NCBI GenBank assembly: GCA_002390285.1
Contig: DGPB01000020.1
Location: forward strand, 1 to 48,387
Origin: Cellvibrionales bacterium UBA4451
GTDB lineage: Bacteria; Pseudomonadota; Gammaproteobacteria; Pseudomonadales; Porticoccaceae
DNA: 48,387 nucleotides
Reading direction: 5' to 3'
Below the pieces are notes generated by a model, which was given only the letters and a program-made list of their open reading frames with translations, was not told the origin of the DNA and ran no database searches. Made by a program: the position numbers and the translations under genes. Below are positions 16,784 to 25,953 of the stretch, one piece after another. Position 1 is the stretch's first letter; each line of letters opens with the position of its first letter.

Positions 16784-17359
16784 TTATAGGCTTTCATTAT
16801 TAGGGGTCTTTATCCCACATATAGCCTGAGTAACACGATTTGGATTTGATTCTTTCCCTTGTATAAAATCTACAATAGTCAGCCGCTCACTGAAGACCGT
16901 TAATAGCTCGTTTTCCTGAAGTAAATAGTCAGGATTTCTTGGTTTTCCAAACTGTTCGTTTCCCAGTGAAAATGTTTTATAAAGTAGTACTCCCCTAGGC
17001 TTTAGCGCTGCCAATAAATGGGGAAATAATGGGCGATGTAAATAATTTGTCACGATAATGCCAGAGAATAGAGCGGCTTGAAAAGGCCATGGGCTCTTAT
17101 TTTCAAGGTCATACTGTACCAGCTTGGCTGTAGGGTACGATGCGAGATCTGCTACGCCAGAAACATTCTGATCTAAAAAGGTGACGGGATACTGCTGGTC
17201 GAGGAAGTAGCGACCATGCCTTCCTCGGCCACAGGCAAGGTCAAGAATTTGTCCTTTTGGTATTAATGGAGCAAATTTGAGAACCCAAGCTTCTGGTGTA
17301 CCTGCTAGTACTGAGGCAGCATCGGGTAGCGGCTCATTGCTAGGAGTGATCTCGCCCAT
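16784..17359 (-). CDS. Class I SAM-dependent methyltransferase, small
   Basis: This 191-aa protein has SAM motif I, ILDLACGRGRHG (residues 38-49), and an acidic residue at the end of strand 2 (FLDQN), typical of class I methyltransferases related to the TehB/UbiE group. The substrate is unknown. I take the ATG at 17359, which overlaps the stop of the upstream transporter gene by one base (TAATG) and so looks coupled. A start at 17404 would add 15 residues and a 46-base overlap. Its C-terminal part, after about 130, matches nothing I recognise. Confidence 0.82.
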   Translation of the reverse strand: MGEITPSNEPLPDAASVLAGTPEAWVLKFAPLIPKGQILDLACGRGRHGRYFLDQQYPVTFLDQNVSGVADLASYPTAKLVQYDLENKSPWPFQAALFSGIIVTNYLHRPLFPHLLAALKPRGVLLYKTFSLGNEQFGKPRNPDYLLQENELLTVFSERLTIVDFIQGKESNPNRVTQAICGIKTPNNESL

Positions 17360-18681
17360 TACAGTAGAAACAGCATGCCAAGGGTGAATACCAGTCCTGA
17401 CCAAAGGAGCGCGACTGTGCAGTAGCCCATAATATCTTTGATTCCAAGTCTAGCGATACCTAATAGTGGGAGGGCCCAGAGGGGTTGGACCATATTGGTC
17501 CAAGCATCGCCAAAGGCGACCGCCATGGCTGCTTGGTTAAGAGGGATCCCCAAAGACAAGGCCGCTGGAATGACGATGGGCGCCTGTACTGCCCACTGCC
17601 CGCCCCCCGAGGGTACAAAGAAGTTGACGACGCCCGCACTGAGAAAGGTAAATAAGGTAAAAGTCTCGGCGGTAGAAATACTGATAAACCATTCTGACAT
17701 GGCGACCGCAAGGCCTGACTGAACCATCATTCCCATGATGCCAGCGTAGAGGGGAAACTGAAGAACGATACCAGATACGCCTTTAACGGCTTCGTTGAGT
17801 GCTGCTAAGTAGCTGGCTGGGGAGCGATGGAGCAGTAAGCCCATCACCAGGAAAATGAAGTTTACTGTATTCAGACCGACTTTCCCTCCAGACATGAAGT
17901 AGTCGATTAGGTAGCAACCACCTAAAAGCCCCAATAGCAGAGTGGGTAAACGGCTATTCTCGATCTTGTCAGCGGGTGTATTACTTTGGGTGGGGATTTC
18001 TTCCCCAGTACCTGATTGATCTGGGTGAATCTCTACAACTTCATGGGGTTCCGGCATCATTAGACGATTAATGATGGGTAAAGTAAGAAGAATGACCAAG
18101 CAAATGGTCATAACCTCCCAGCTAAAGATTGTTTCGGAAAGGGGGATAGTGGTGCCATTCATGAGTGAACCAAGCACATCGCCATCAGACACTGCAATTT
18201 TTAGGGGGATAGACCCCGACAGACCGGCATGCCATATCAGCATGCCAGAATATGCTGAAGCTACCAGCAATGGGTAATGCACACCTTTAACTTGCCGGGC
18301 AATTTCGCGGGCCATTAGGGCGCTAGTGATAAGTCCAAATCCCCAGCTGATCCAACAGCAGATCAAGGCGACAGCCGTCATCAGGATAATCGCTTGGCTA
18401 GGTGTTTTGGCCAGCGAAGCGATTTTCCGTAGTCCTCTTTTAACCGTGGCGGTTTGTGCCAGAACACTTCCTGTCACCAAGGTGATAATAACTTGCATGG
18501 AAAATATCAAGAGATTCCAGACACCATCACCCCAGAACTGAACCATTTTCGCCGGTGTATGGCCCTGGCCTAATATACCGGCAACAAGCACTACAAAGGT
18601 AAGCACAATGGCAATGATAAACGCATCAGGTAGCCAGCGTTGCATAATGCGAGTGAAGAAATTTGAGAGGGTGCGGATCAT
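17359..18681 (-). CDS. AtoE-type short-chain fatty acid transporter
   Basis: A 440-aa inner-membrane protein with about ten to twelve hydrophobic segments, matching the AtoE family (short-chain fatty acid/acetoacetate uptake). Family-like stretches are WLPDAFIIAIVLTFVVLVAG near the N-terminus, WGFGLITSALMAREIARQVK, and PSGGGQWAVQAPIVIPAA near residues 350-367. AGAGG lies before the ATG. No ato catabolic genes are adjacent; the only partner is the coupled methyltransferase gene, so the physiological substrate is uncertain. Confidence 0.88.
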   Translation of the reverse strand: MIRTLSNFFTRIMQRWLPDAFIIAIVLTFVVLVAGILGQGHTPAKMVQFWGDGVWNLLIFSMQVIITLVTGSVLAQTATVKRGLRKIASLAKTPSQAIILMTAVALICCWISWGFGLITSALMAREIARQVKGVHYPLLVASAYSGMLIWHAGLSGSIPLKIAVSDGDVLGSLMNGTTIPLSETIFSWEVMTICLVILLTLPIINRLMMPEPHEVVEIHPDQSGTGEEIPTQSNTPADKIENSRLPTLLLGLLGGCYLIDYFMSGGKVGLNTVNFIFLVMGLLLHRSPASYLAALNEAVKGVSGIVLQFPLYAGIMGMMVQSGLAVAMSEWFISISTAETFTLFTFLSAGVVNFFVPSGGGQWAVQAPIVIPAALSLGIPLNQAAMAVAFGDAWTNMVQPLWALPLLGIARLGIKDIMGYCTVALLWSGLVFTLGMLFLL

Positions 18682-18840
18682 TTGAGACCTCTTTTATAAT
18701 TATTTAACGGCCAGGATAAAGTGAGCCTAGCGTTTTATTCTATCGGTTTAAGGGTGAGGCGGGAATGGCAGTGTTCTAGTGATTATTGTTCCATATACCG
18801 TCAAGCCCAGATTGCCTGCAGTAGTTTGTCGGTCCTATTT

Positions 18841-19647
18841 TTAGAGCTGCGCTTGGTGAATATATTCTGTGGTATTGAGGTTCATCATTCTTAGGGGGCC
18901 GCCCCAAATGTAGCCTGTATCTAGGGGGAATAAATTCTGCCCACAGGATTTTCCTTCCAGTGCAGCCCAGTGGCCAAAAATAATGTTAGTGCCTGGTGGT
19001 AGCATTGATGGGTGGCGAAACCACGGCGCGTAACCTTCAGGGGGGCTATCAGGTAGTGCTTTACTGGCGAGTTCTAAATGCCCCTTTGCTGAGCAGAATC
19101 GCATCCGGGTAAAATAATTGGTGATGGCTCTCCAGCGCTCTGGGGGCAATAGGCTATCCTCCCATATGTCAGGGTTATCGCCATACATGTGTTCAAAAAA
19201 CTGGAGCGATTTAGTATCACAGCGAAGAACATTATTCATTTCCTCGGCCAATATTTTAGCTTTATTGAGGGACCATTGAGGGGGGATTCCAGCATGGACC
19301 ATCACATAACCCTGATCTGCAATTAGCATTGGCTGTTGCTGCAGCCAATACAATAGTTCATCCCGGTCTGGTGCCGCTAGAATGCTGCCCAGAGTGTCTT
19401 GGCGACTGGGACAGCCAATGCCGTGGGCGATGGCAAGTAGGTGGAGGTCGTGATTACCCAAAACCATGCGAAAGTGGCTACCGAGGCTGTAACAGAAACG
19501 GAGGACCTCTAATGATTCTGGGCCACGATTGACCAAATCACCGACAGACCATAACTCATCATTGCCAGGATCAAAATTAACGTTATCTAGCAGACGTTTT
19601 AGGGGTTGAAGACAACCCTGTATATCGCCGACAGCGTAGATTGTCAA
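18841..19647 (-). CDS. apaH: Diadenosine tetraphosphatase (symmetrical)
   Basis: ApaH hydrolyses Ap4A to two ADP and also removes Np4 caps from RNA. The calcineurin-like motifs are GDIQG (residues 7-11), GDLVNRGP (36-43) and GNHDLHL (64-70), with the C-terminal FGHWAALEG and LDTGYIWGG. The start is uncertain. No ATG lies at the family start; a TTG at 19647 gives MTIYAVGDIQG (268 aa). An ATG at 19734 would add 29 unrelated residues and overlap apaG by 53 bases. It is the last gene of the lptD operon. Confidence 0.92.
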   Translation of the reverse strand: MTIYAVGDIQGCLQPLKRLLDNVNFDPGNDELWSVGDLVNRGPESLEVLRFCYSLGSHFRMVLGNHDLHLLAIAHGIGCPSRQDTLGSILAAPDRDELLYWLQQQPMLIADQGYVMVHAGIPPQWSLNKAKILAEEMNNVLRCDTKSLQFFEHMYGDNPDIWEDSLLPPERWRAITNYFTRMRFCSAKGHLELASKALPDSPPEGYAPWFRHPSMLPPGTNIIFGHWAALEGKSCGQNLFPLDTGYIWGGPLRMMNLNTTEYIHQAQL

Positions 19648-19681
19648 AGGGCCGTCTCTAGCGTCGGTAATAGGTAGACCA

Positions 19682-20050
19682 TCAATGAACCGCCCCGGGT
19701 ACTGACAATAGAAAGGCAGGTATTGGCACATCAAATGCCTCTCCGGAATCGAGAATCATTTGGTAGCTACCCTCCATAGTTCCCACAGTTGTATTGAGAG
19801 TGACACCACTGGTGTAATGATGAGACTGACCAGGGGCGATCACCGGTTGTTCTCCCACAACCCCCGGCCCTTGTACCTCTTTAGTGCGGGCATTCCCGTC
19901 GGTGATGATCCAGTGACGACTAATCAATTGAACGGTTTCATTTCCGTGGTTTTCAATACTGACATGGTAGGCGAAGGCGAAGGTGTTATTGGCCTGGTCG
20001 GACTGTTCCGGTAAGTATCGCGGGGTTACCACAACGATGATGTGGTTCAT
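19682..20050 (-). CDS. apaG: ApaG domain protein
   Basis: ApaG (122 aa) is a beta-sandwich protein linked in enterobacteria to Co2+ resistance and Mg2+ efflux; its biochemical role is not settled. The central segment VQGPGVVGEQPVIAPG (about residues 58-73), followed by YTSGVTLNT, is the family signature. Its ATG overlaps the rsmA stop by four bases. Gene order rsmA-apaG-apaH is as in E. coli. Confidence 0.95.
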   Translation of the reverse strand: MNHIIVVVTPRYLPEQSDQANNTFAFAYHVSIENHGNETVQLISRHWIITDGNARTKEVQGPGVVGEQPVIAPGQSHHYTSGVTLNTTVGTMEGSYQMILDSGEAFDVPIPAFLLSVPGAVH

Positions 20051-20853
20051 AACAGAGCCCCTATCTGATTACTGAGCACGACAAAATCTTCGACACTGAG
20101 CGTTTCTGGGCGACGCGTTAGATCGATACCTAGTTGTTCTAGTTGCTCGGCATTGAGCATGTGTTTAAGCGTGTTGCGCATAGTCTTTCGTCGTTGCTGA
20201 AAGCAGGCTCTAACCAGTCGTGACAATAATTGTAGATCATCTGCCGGGTAGGGTGGTTCAGGATAGGGTAGCAGGCGAACGATAGCAGATTCTACTTTGG
20301 GTGCTGGTCTGAAGGCGGTAGGTGGAACTTGAAATAGGGGTTCAACCTGACAGTAATATTGCACCATGATACTGAGCCGACCGTAGTTCTTGTCCCCCGG
20401 CACAGCCGCAAGGCGAGTAACCACTTCCTTTTGCAGCATAAAATACATATCACGAATCTGGCCACTAAAACTAAGTAAATGAAACATAAGTGGTGTGGAT
20501 ATGTTGTAGGGTAGATTGCCAATAATACGTAGGGGCTTTCCCTCACGATAAAATTGGCTGAAATCTGTTTTCAGGGCATCACCCTGATGAATATGAAGCT
20601 CTGGATATTGGTGAAATTTTTTCTGCAATAACGGGATCAAATCTCGATCGAGTTCTATTACGTTTAGTCGAGGACACTTTTCTAGCACGGGCCCAGTAAT
20701 GGCACCTTGGCCTGGCCCAATTTCAATCAGGTTTTGGTTGGGGGTGGGCGCAATAGCGGATACAATTTTTTCAATGATGTTGTTGTCTACTAGAAAGTTC
20801 TGACCAAACCGCTTGCGTGCTTGATGTTCTCCAACTGTTTTAGAGCGGTTCAC
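20047..20853 (-). CDS. rsmA: 16S rRNA dimethyladenosine transferase
   Basis: RsmA/KsgA (268 aa) dimethylates two adjacent adenosines in helix 45 of 16S rRNA as a late 30S maturation checkpoint; loss gives kasugamycin resistance. SAM motif I, IEIGPGQGAI, is at residues 43-52. The catalytic NLPYNIST is at 113-120. The N-terminal RKRFGQNFLVDNNII is typical. It overlaps pdxA upstream and apaG downstream by four bases each. Confidence 0.97.
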   Translation of the reverse strand: MNRSKTVGEHQARKRFGQNFLVDNNIIEKIVSAIAPTPNQNLIEIGPGQGAITGPVLEKCPRLNVIELDRDLIPLLQKKFHQYPELHIHQGDALKTDFSQFYREGKPLRIIGNLPYNISTPLMFHLLSFSGQIRDMYFMLQKEVVTRLAAVPGDKNYGRLSIMVQYYCQVEPLFQVPPTAFRPAPKVESAIVRLLPYPEPPYPADDLQLLSRLVRACFQQRRKTMRNTLKHMLNAEQLEQLGIDLTRRPETLSVEDFVVLSNQIGALL

Positions 20854-21827
20854 GTGCGGTTCCTTACCATGTTGGCAGCGTAGTCGATGGCCGTTACCAG
20901 GCTGCCTATATTTGCCTGCCCTGTTCCCGCTAGATCTAGCGCTGTGCCGTGGTCAACAGAGGTGCGTATGATAGGCAGCCCCAAGGTGATATTGACGGCG
21001 GCACCGAACCCCTTGTACTTCAACACGGGCAATCCCTGATCATGGTACATAGCTAGCACAGCATCGCAGTGTTCTAGGTATTTTGGTGTGAACAGAGTGT
21101 CAGCAGGTAACGGCCCAATGAGGTCAAGGCCTTGGGCGCGTAGTTTGTTCAGAACGGGCTGTATCACCTGAATCTCTTCCATACCCAAGTGGCCACCTTC
21201 TCCTGCATGGGGATTAAGACCACACACCAGAATATGTGGCTTGGCGATCCCAAATTTTTCTTGGAGGTCTGTGTGCAAAATTAGAATGACCTGTTCCAGA
21301 AGATTTTTATTGATAGCAGCGGGGACTTTTGACAAGGGTAAATGCGTGGTGGCAAGTGCCACGCGTAGCCCTTCAGTTGCCAGCATCATCACCACCTGTG
21401 GGGTGCTGGTATTCTCTGCTAGAAATTCGGTATGACCGCTGAAAGGGGTGCCAGCTTCGTTGATGACACCTTTATGAACAGGGCCAGTTACCAGTGCTTG
21501 GCAGTGGCCGCTTTGGCAGTCAGCAAGGGCTGTGGACAGGGTTTCCAGAACATAAGCGGCATTGGCTGGATTCAGTATTCCGGGGCGCGTAGGTTCACGA
21601 AGAGTAATTGGCCTGACTGTTAGTTCACCGATATTGGTTTGTCGAGGAGAATCAGAGGTTAACGTTCGAAGCGTTATGGGAAGCCTTAGTTGCTCAGCTC
21701 GAGCCAGAAGTAAGTCTGGATCCGCATAGGCAACCAGTTCATGAGATTGCGGCTGTTGTGCGAGTTGAACAATTAAGTCCGGACCGATGCCTGCGGGCTC
21801 TCCAGGTGTAATGGCCAGCCTGATCAC
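20850..21827 (-). CDS. pdxA: 4-hydroxythreonine-4-phosphate dehydrogenase
   Basis: PdxA (325 aa) oxidises 4-phosphohydroxy-threonine in pyridoxal-phosphate synthesis. GEPAGIGPDL is at residues 9-18. The three metal-binding histidines are at 162 (ATTHLPL), 207 (NPHAGE) and 262 (MYHDQG), and the C-terminal SVDHGTALDLAGTG is intact. The start overlaps the surA stop and its end overlaps rsmA, consistent with one translationally coupled operon. Confidence 0.97.
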   Translation of the reverse strand: MIRLAITPGEPAGIGPDLIVQLAQQPQSHELVAYADPDLLLARAEQLRLPITLRTLTSDSPRQTNIGELTVRPITLREPTRPGILNPANAAYVLETLSTALADCQSGHCQALVTGPVHKGVINEAGTPFSGHTEFLAENTSTPQVVMMLATEGLRVALATTHLPLSKVPAAINKNLLEQVILILHTDLQEKFGIAKPHILVCGLNPHAGEGGHLGMEEIQVIQPVLNKLRAQGLDLIGPLPADTLFTPKYLEHCDAVLAMYHDQGLPVLKYKGFGAAVNITLGLPIIRTSVDHGTALDLAGTGQANIGSLVTAIDYAANMVRNRT

Positions 21828-23119
21828 AATTTAATATCGACAAAGGCCTCGTCACGAATTTCCTTCAGCCAAATCTCTAGCTCTTCGTCAAACTTGCGGC
21901 GTTTCAAAATGTTGTGTGCTTGGCTACGCTTAATATCTTCGCTGAAATCTTGTTCGCGGCGTTCGGTCACTTGCAGAATATGCCAGCCAAATTGGCTACT
22001 AAAAGGCTCACTGACTTGGTTTATTTCAACTTCACTCATGGTTTTTTCAAATAAAGGTACAAACTGCCCAGGTACTGACCAGCCAAGCTCGCCCCCAGAT
22101 AAGGAAGTAGCAATATCTTCTGAGTGCTCTTTGGATAGCGCAACAAAGTCACCGCCGTTGATGAGCTCAGCACGCAGGTCGTTTATCTCTTTGAGCGTTT
22201 CTTCATCATTGCGAATTTCATTAGGCGTGAGCAGAATATGCCGGACCTTGTGCTGTACAACGAGTCGTTTCACAGAACCCCGTTGATCATAGAGTTTTAG
22301 GAGATGGTAGCCGGCATCACTACGAATAGGTTCGCTGATTTGTCCCGGGGACAGGTTCTCGATTGCAGCAATAAAAAGGCTCGGCAGTTGTTCAGTTTTT
22401 CGCCAGCCCAGGTCTCCCCCCGAGAGGGCGTTCTGCCCCATGGAATTAGCGACAGCCAAGTTTTTGAAGTCGGCACCATCTTGGAGCTGGTTGTAAAGAT
22501 CACGAATTTTTTGCTCTACTTCTGCAACTTCATCCCGTGGCGCACCAGAGGACAGTGATAGTAGGATATGCCCCAGATTGACGTCAGGTGAAGACCAAGA
22601 GCGGCCTTCTTCCGAGATGAGAAAGTTATCTATATCTTGTTCTGTAATACTAATACGGCGGTTGATTGAGCCTTCTTGCACTTTAGCGATAATCATTTCA
22701 TTACGCATTTGATGGCGTAGCGAAGCTAATGTCACCCCTCTTTGGTGGGCGCGTTCTGTGAGTCTGTCTACTGTGGTGCCTTGTCTCTGAGCTGCGTCCT
22801 CTAGTGCTTGATTAAGGTCGGCATCACTAATACGAAGATTAACTCGCGCCCCTTTGATGAGCTGTAGACGTTCCAGTATCAGTCGATCAAGTACTTGCGG
22901 TACCAGAACCTCCCGAGGAGGCGCTTCTGTGCCGCTCTCTTGTAATCGGGCGTAGATATCGTTTGTTCGATTTTCTAATTCACTGGCCATTACCACGTCA
23001 TCATGGACGATAGCCACAATTCGGTCGAGAATTACCTCCTCGGCATTAATGGGTAGTGAGGAAATCGCGATCAGCGCCGTTGCGAATAATCGCTTAATGA
23101 TGTTGCTGCGTACACTCAT
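21824..23119 (-). CDS. surA: Periplasmic chaperone/PPIase SurA
   Basis: SurA (431 aa) escorts outer-membrane proteins, including LptD, to the BAM complex. It has a signal peptide (about 1-26, ending PINA), an N-terminal chaperone domain from VILDRIVAIVHDDVVMASEL, two parvulin domains (about residues 175-275 and 288-385, each with a GGxLGW motif: GGDLGWRK and GGELGWSV) and a C-terminal helix. It is 17 bases downstream of lptD, as in E. coli. Confidence 0.97.
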   Translation of the reverse strand: MSVRSNIIKRLFATALIAISSLPINAEEVILDRIVAIVHDDVVMASELENRTNDIYARLQESGTEAPPREVLVPQVLDRLILERLQLIKGARVNLRISDADLNQALEDAAQRQGTTVDRLTERAHQRGVTLASLRHQMRNEMIIAKVQEGSINRRISITEQDIDNFLISEEGRSWSSPDVNLGHILLSLSSGAPRDEVAEVEQKIRDLYNQLQDGADFKNLAVANSMGQNALSGGDLGWRKTEQLPSLFIAAIENLSPGQISEPIRSDAGYHLLKLYDQRGSVKRLVVQHKVRHILLTPNEIRNDEETLKEINDLRAELINGGDFVALSKEHSEDIATSLSGGELGWSVPGQFVPLFEKTMSEVEINQVSEPFSSQFGWHILQVTERREQDFSEDIKRSQAHNILKRRKFDEELEIWLKEIRDEAFVDIKL

Positions 23120-23136
23120 GATTTAGTCTGCGTGAA

Positions 23137-25863
23137 TTAATTAACGGGAGGCTCATAGCCGTAGATACCATCTTGAATAATGGCCTCTACTTTAGAGCCG
23201 GTGCCTGCGAGGCCCTTAAACTGGAATTGCAGGAAAATGCCTTTGTCTTCAGATAGGTCATCTTGTGATGTGAAATCATCGCGGTCAATCCACTTACGAC
23301 CTAAGACGCTCAGGCGCCAGCAACAACTGTCATATGAGAGGCCCAAAAAGGTTTCAAGGTTTCGACTGTTAGTGAGATCGTAATTGTAGCGGCCGATGAA
23401 GCTCCAATTTCCAAAGAGAGGAAATACTGTGGAGATATCACCTTGCTCGGTATCCGTGTCATCCACAATTTGCAGAATTTGACCGTCGTCCAATTCAGGC
23501 GTTTTTCGGGTGTAGCGGTAACCCAAATTAAAGATGCGGTTATCTCGGCCGTGATAGCGGAGACTGGCGTTACCGCGGTCAAGTTCGCTATTTTCGTCAT
23601 CATAAAGTGCATCTGCCTGGAATTTCAGGTTATCAGTTAACCTTATGGCTAATTCGGCGGCATAGGCAGACTCATCTCTCAGCAGCCCGTCAGCAATTTC
23701 ACGCTCTTTTGAAGTTAAAACCTGGTTGTCTATGTCTTTTAGGGCTGATTTGGTCAGTCTTGGGTCGAGATTGATGTATCGGTCATCCATGTAGAATATT
23801 TGCCCGATGCTTGCACGCAACCATTCAGCGCCTGTGTCCTGTTTAATCAGTCGCGAGGTAAGGCCTACCGACACTTGTTCTGTGTCACCAATACGGTCGC
23901 CACCGACAAACCGATCATCCCTGAATAATTGGCTATAGCTGAAAGTTAGTAGCGAAGTGTCAAAGTCGGGGAGGTCACTCTGATCCTCATATTTAGAGTG
24001 AACCATGTACAGCCTTGGTTCGAAAGTTTGTACAAAACCGTTGAGTCGTGTGGTATCACGTTCCAAATAAATACCTGCATCGATAATACCCACTGGAACA
24101 GTGACGGAAGGGCTATCATCATTTTGTCCAAGTATGGGGTTATCCAGATCGTAGGTAAGGTGTTTCACTTTCACTGTGGGACGGAAGTAACCCCAGCCCC
24201 ACTGTTTATCCCAGCTGGTTGAATAATCCAGCCGCAGTCGATCACCCGTAATAAAGGTCAGTTTATCGTCGACCAGGAAGGTGTTGAGGGCGTTGAGAGG
24301 TACGAGTTTGTCATCATCGTTGTGGTCAAAGATAGTGAGTTGATTTTCAAGGCCAAATACAAAATCGCCTATCCTATAGTCGCCGTTAGCATCGACTCTG
24401 GGCAGTAATTTGTATTGATCATACGTCTGCTTATTGTCGCTAATAGTTTGAAATGCCTGACCTTTGATACCGAGCTTCCAGTTATTTGTGCGGTAGCTGG
24501 CAGAGGCCATTTCCCTCAGGTGGGTCTGACTGTTGACCTCAAGAGTGGTGTTGCCAAGATCCCTAAAATATTCACTGTCGCTGACGCGGGTGTAATCAAT
24601 TTCGGTTTGCCACCGGCGACCAAATCTCCCTCGGTGATCTATACTGGTTACCCAGCGATCTTCACCCTCATTGGGCCTGTCGTCTAGGTCGTCATCATCG
24701 CCTCCTCCGTCATCGTCGGAGAGGAATGCTCCGCCAATAATGGTGTTAGTCAGACGAGACATGTGGCGTGCTTCGACTTCAAGCATGGCGCCGCGCTCCT
24801 GTATGTAACGTGGCGTGATGGTAGCGTCATAATTAGGTGCCAGATTCAGGTAGATAGGCTGTGCAAAATCGATCCCATTCTGATCGCTCACATCAAAGCT
24901 GGGGAATAGTAGGCCTGAGGCTCGTCGGTCATCGGTAGGAAAACGTAACCAAGGTACGTAAAGAATGGGGATGTCTTTAACCTCTAGGCGGACATGTTTC
25001 GCGTGGGCGATCCCCGTTTCAGGATTAATATCTACATTGGAACTGACAAGTTGCCACGCATTGCTGCCTGGCTCACAGGTTGTGTAGGTTGCATTGTCGA
25101 TATAGAAAATATCATCACCGGGACGGTTTAGCTGGTCGGCAGTACCACGCACACCTGATTCATGAAATAAATAGGTAGCATCGGTAACCTGAACATCTTT
25201 AGTGTCCATGTTGAGGTGGGCGGTTTCTCCGGTGAGCAGCAGTCCCGGTTCGCGAAATTGCACGTTGCCCTCTAGGTCAACCGTACGTTCATTTTGGTTG
25301 ACGGTAGCGAAGTCACTTCGAACCTGACGGTAGCCCTGTGTTAGCTGGACTTTACCTTCGAGGTGCGCCACGTTTTCCTGAACCACCTCTGTGGAGGTGG
25401 AGGCCACTCGCAGAGAGGCTTTTTCTGGATCGAGGTCGGCCTCCGGATAGTCACGCTTAGGCTCGATATAAGCACCACAGCAGCCAGGTGCTATTTGTTT
25501 TTGTTCTTCGGGCGACAATGTTTCTTCGTCCACCCAGTCAAGATTTTTGGCCAAAAGAACCTGTGGGCCGGCATCCGTTGGGAGCAACTCTGGCTCTGCG
25601 CGTTTTGGTCTTGGGTAAGCCTTTCCTGGCATGGCCTGTTCATTACAGACCCAGTTGCCGTCTTCGCCAGCTTGGCATGCCCACTGTGTGTGTTGATCGC
25701 TACTTTCAGCCAGCGCTGAGGTTGATATCAATAGGCTGATAAGTATCAATAGGATGGCTTGGGGGTGGTATGAACGCGCAGCTTGATAGAGCCCGGTAGG
25801 GGTGTGAATTATGGTTTTTGGCATTCTTATTATCCGTCTTCTCTTTTGGCAAGCTGTGGTCAT
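23137..25863 (-). CDS. lptD: LPS assembly outer-membrane protein LptD
   Basis: LptD (908 aa) is the outer-membrane barrel that inserts LPS with LptE, encoded at 29302-29853. It has a signal peptide ending SALA, an OstA/LptA-like beta-jellyroll (about residues 155-280) and a C-terminal barrel. Cysteines WACQAGEDGNWVC near the mature N-terminus and the CC pair in YDSCCWRLSVLGRKW fit the known inter-domain disulfides. A very acidic insertion (about residues 379-400) is unusual. An ATG at 25824 (MPKTIIHTPTG) is an alternative start giving a more normal signal peptide. Confidence 0.96.
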   Translation of the reverse strand: MTTACQKRRRIIRMPKTIIHTPTGLYQAARSYHPQAILLILISLLISTSALAESSDQHTQWACQAGEDGNWVCNEQAMPGKAYPRPKRAEPELLPTDAGPQVLLAKNLDWVDEETLSPEEQKQIAPGCCGAYIEPKRDYPEADLDPEKASLRVASTSTEVVQENVAHLEGKVQLTQGYRQVRSDFATVNQNERTVDLEGNVQFREPGLLLTGETAHLNMDTKDVQVTDATYLFHESGVRGTADQLNRPGDDIFYIDNATYTTCEPGSNAWQLVSSNVDINPETGIAHAKHVRLEVKDIPILYVPWLRFPTDDRRASGLLFPSFDVSDQNGIDFAQPIYLNLAPNYDATITPRYIQERGAMLEVEARHMSRLTNTIIGGAFLSDDDGGGDDDDLDDRPNEGEDRWVTSIDHRGRFGRRWQTEIDYTRVSDSEYFRDLGNTTLEVNSQTHLREMASASYRTNNWKLGIKGQAFQTISDNKQTYDQYKLLPRVDANGDYRIGDFVFGLENQLTIFDHNDDDKLVPLNALNTFLVDDKLTFITGDRLRLDYSTSWDKQWGWGYFRPTVKVKHLTYDLDNPILGQNDDSPSVTVPVGIIDAGIYLERDTTRLNGFVQTFEPRLYMVHSKYEDQSDLPDFDTSLLTFSYSQLFRDDRFVGGDRIGDTEQVSVGLTSRLIKQDTGAEWLRASIGQIFYMDDRYINLDPRLTKSALKDIDNQVLTSKEREIADGLLRDESAYAAELAIRLTDNLKFQADALYDDENSELDRGNASLRYHGRDNRIFNLGYRYTRKTPELDDGQILQIVDDTDTEQGDISTVFPLFGNWSFIGRYNYDLTNSRNLETFLGLSYDSCCWRLSVLGRKWIDRDDFTSQDDLSEDKGIFLQFQFKGLAGTGSKVEAIIQDGIYGYEPPVN

Positions 25864-25953
25864 AATCGCGACGCTCCATTTTACCCATTCTGAGGCATCA
25901 TGCGAGGGTTTGGGTTAGAATGATGGGCCTTTTTTCCAAATGCCTCCGCAAAT

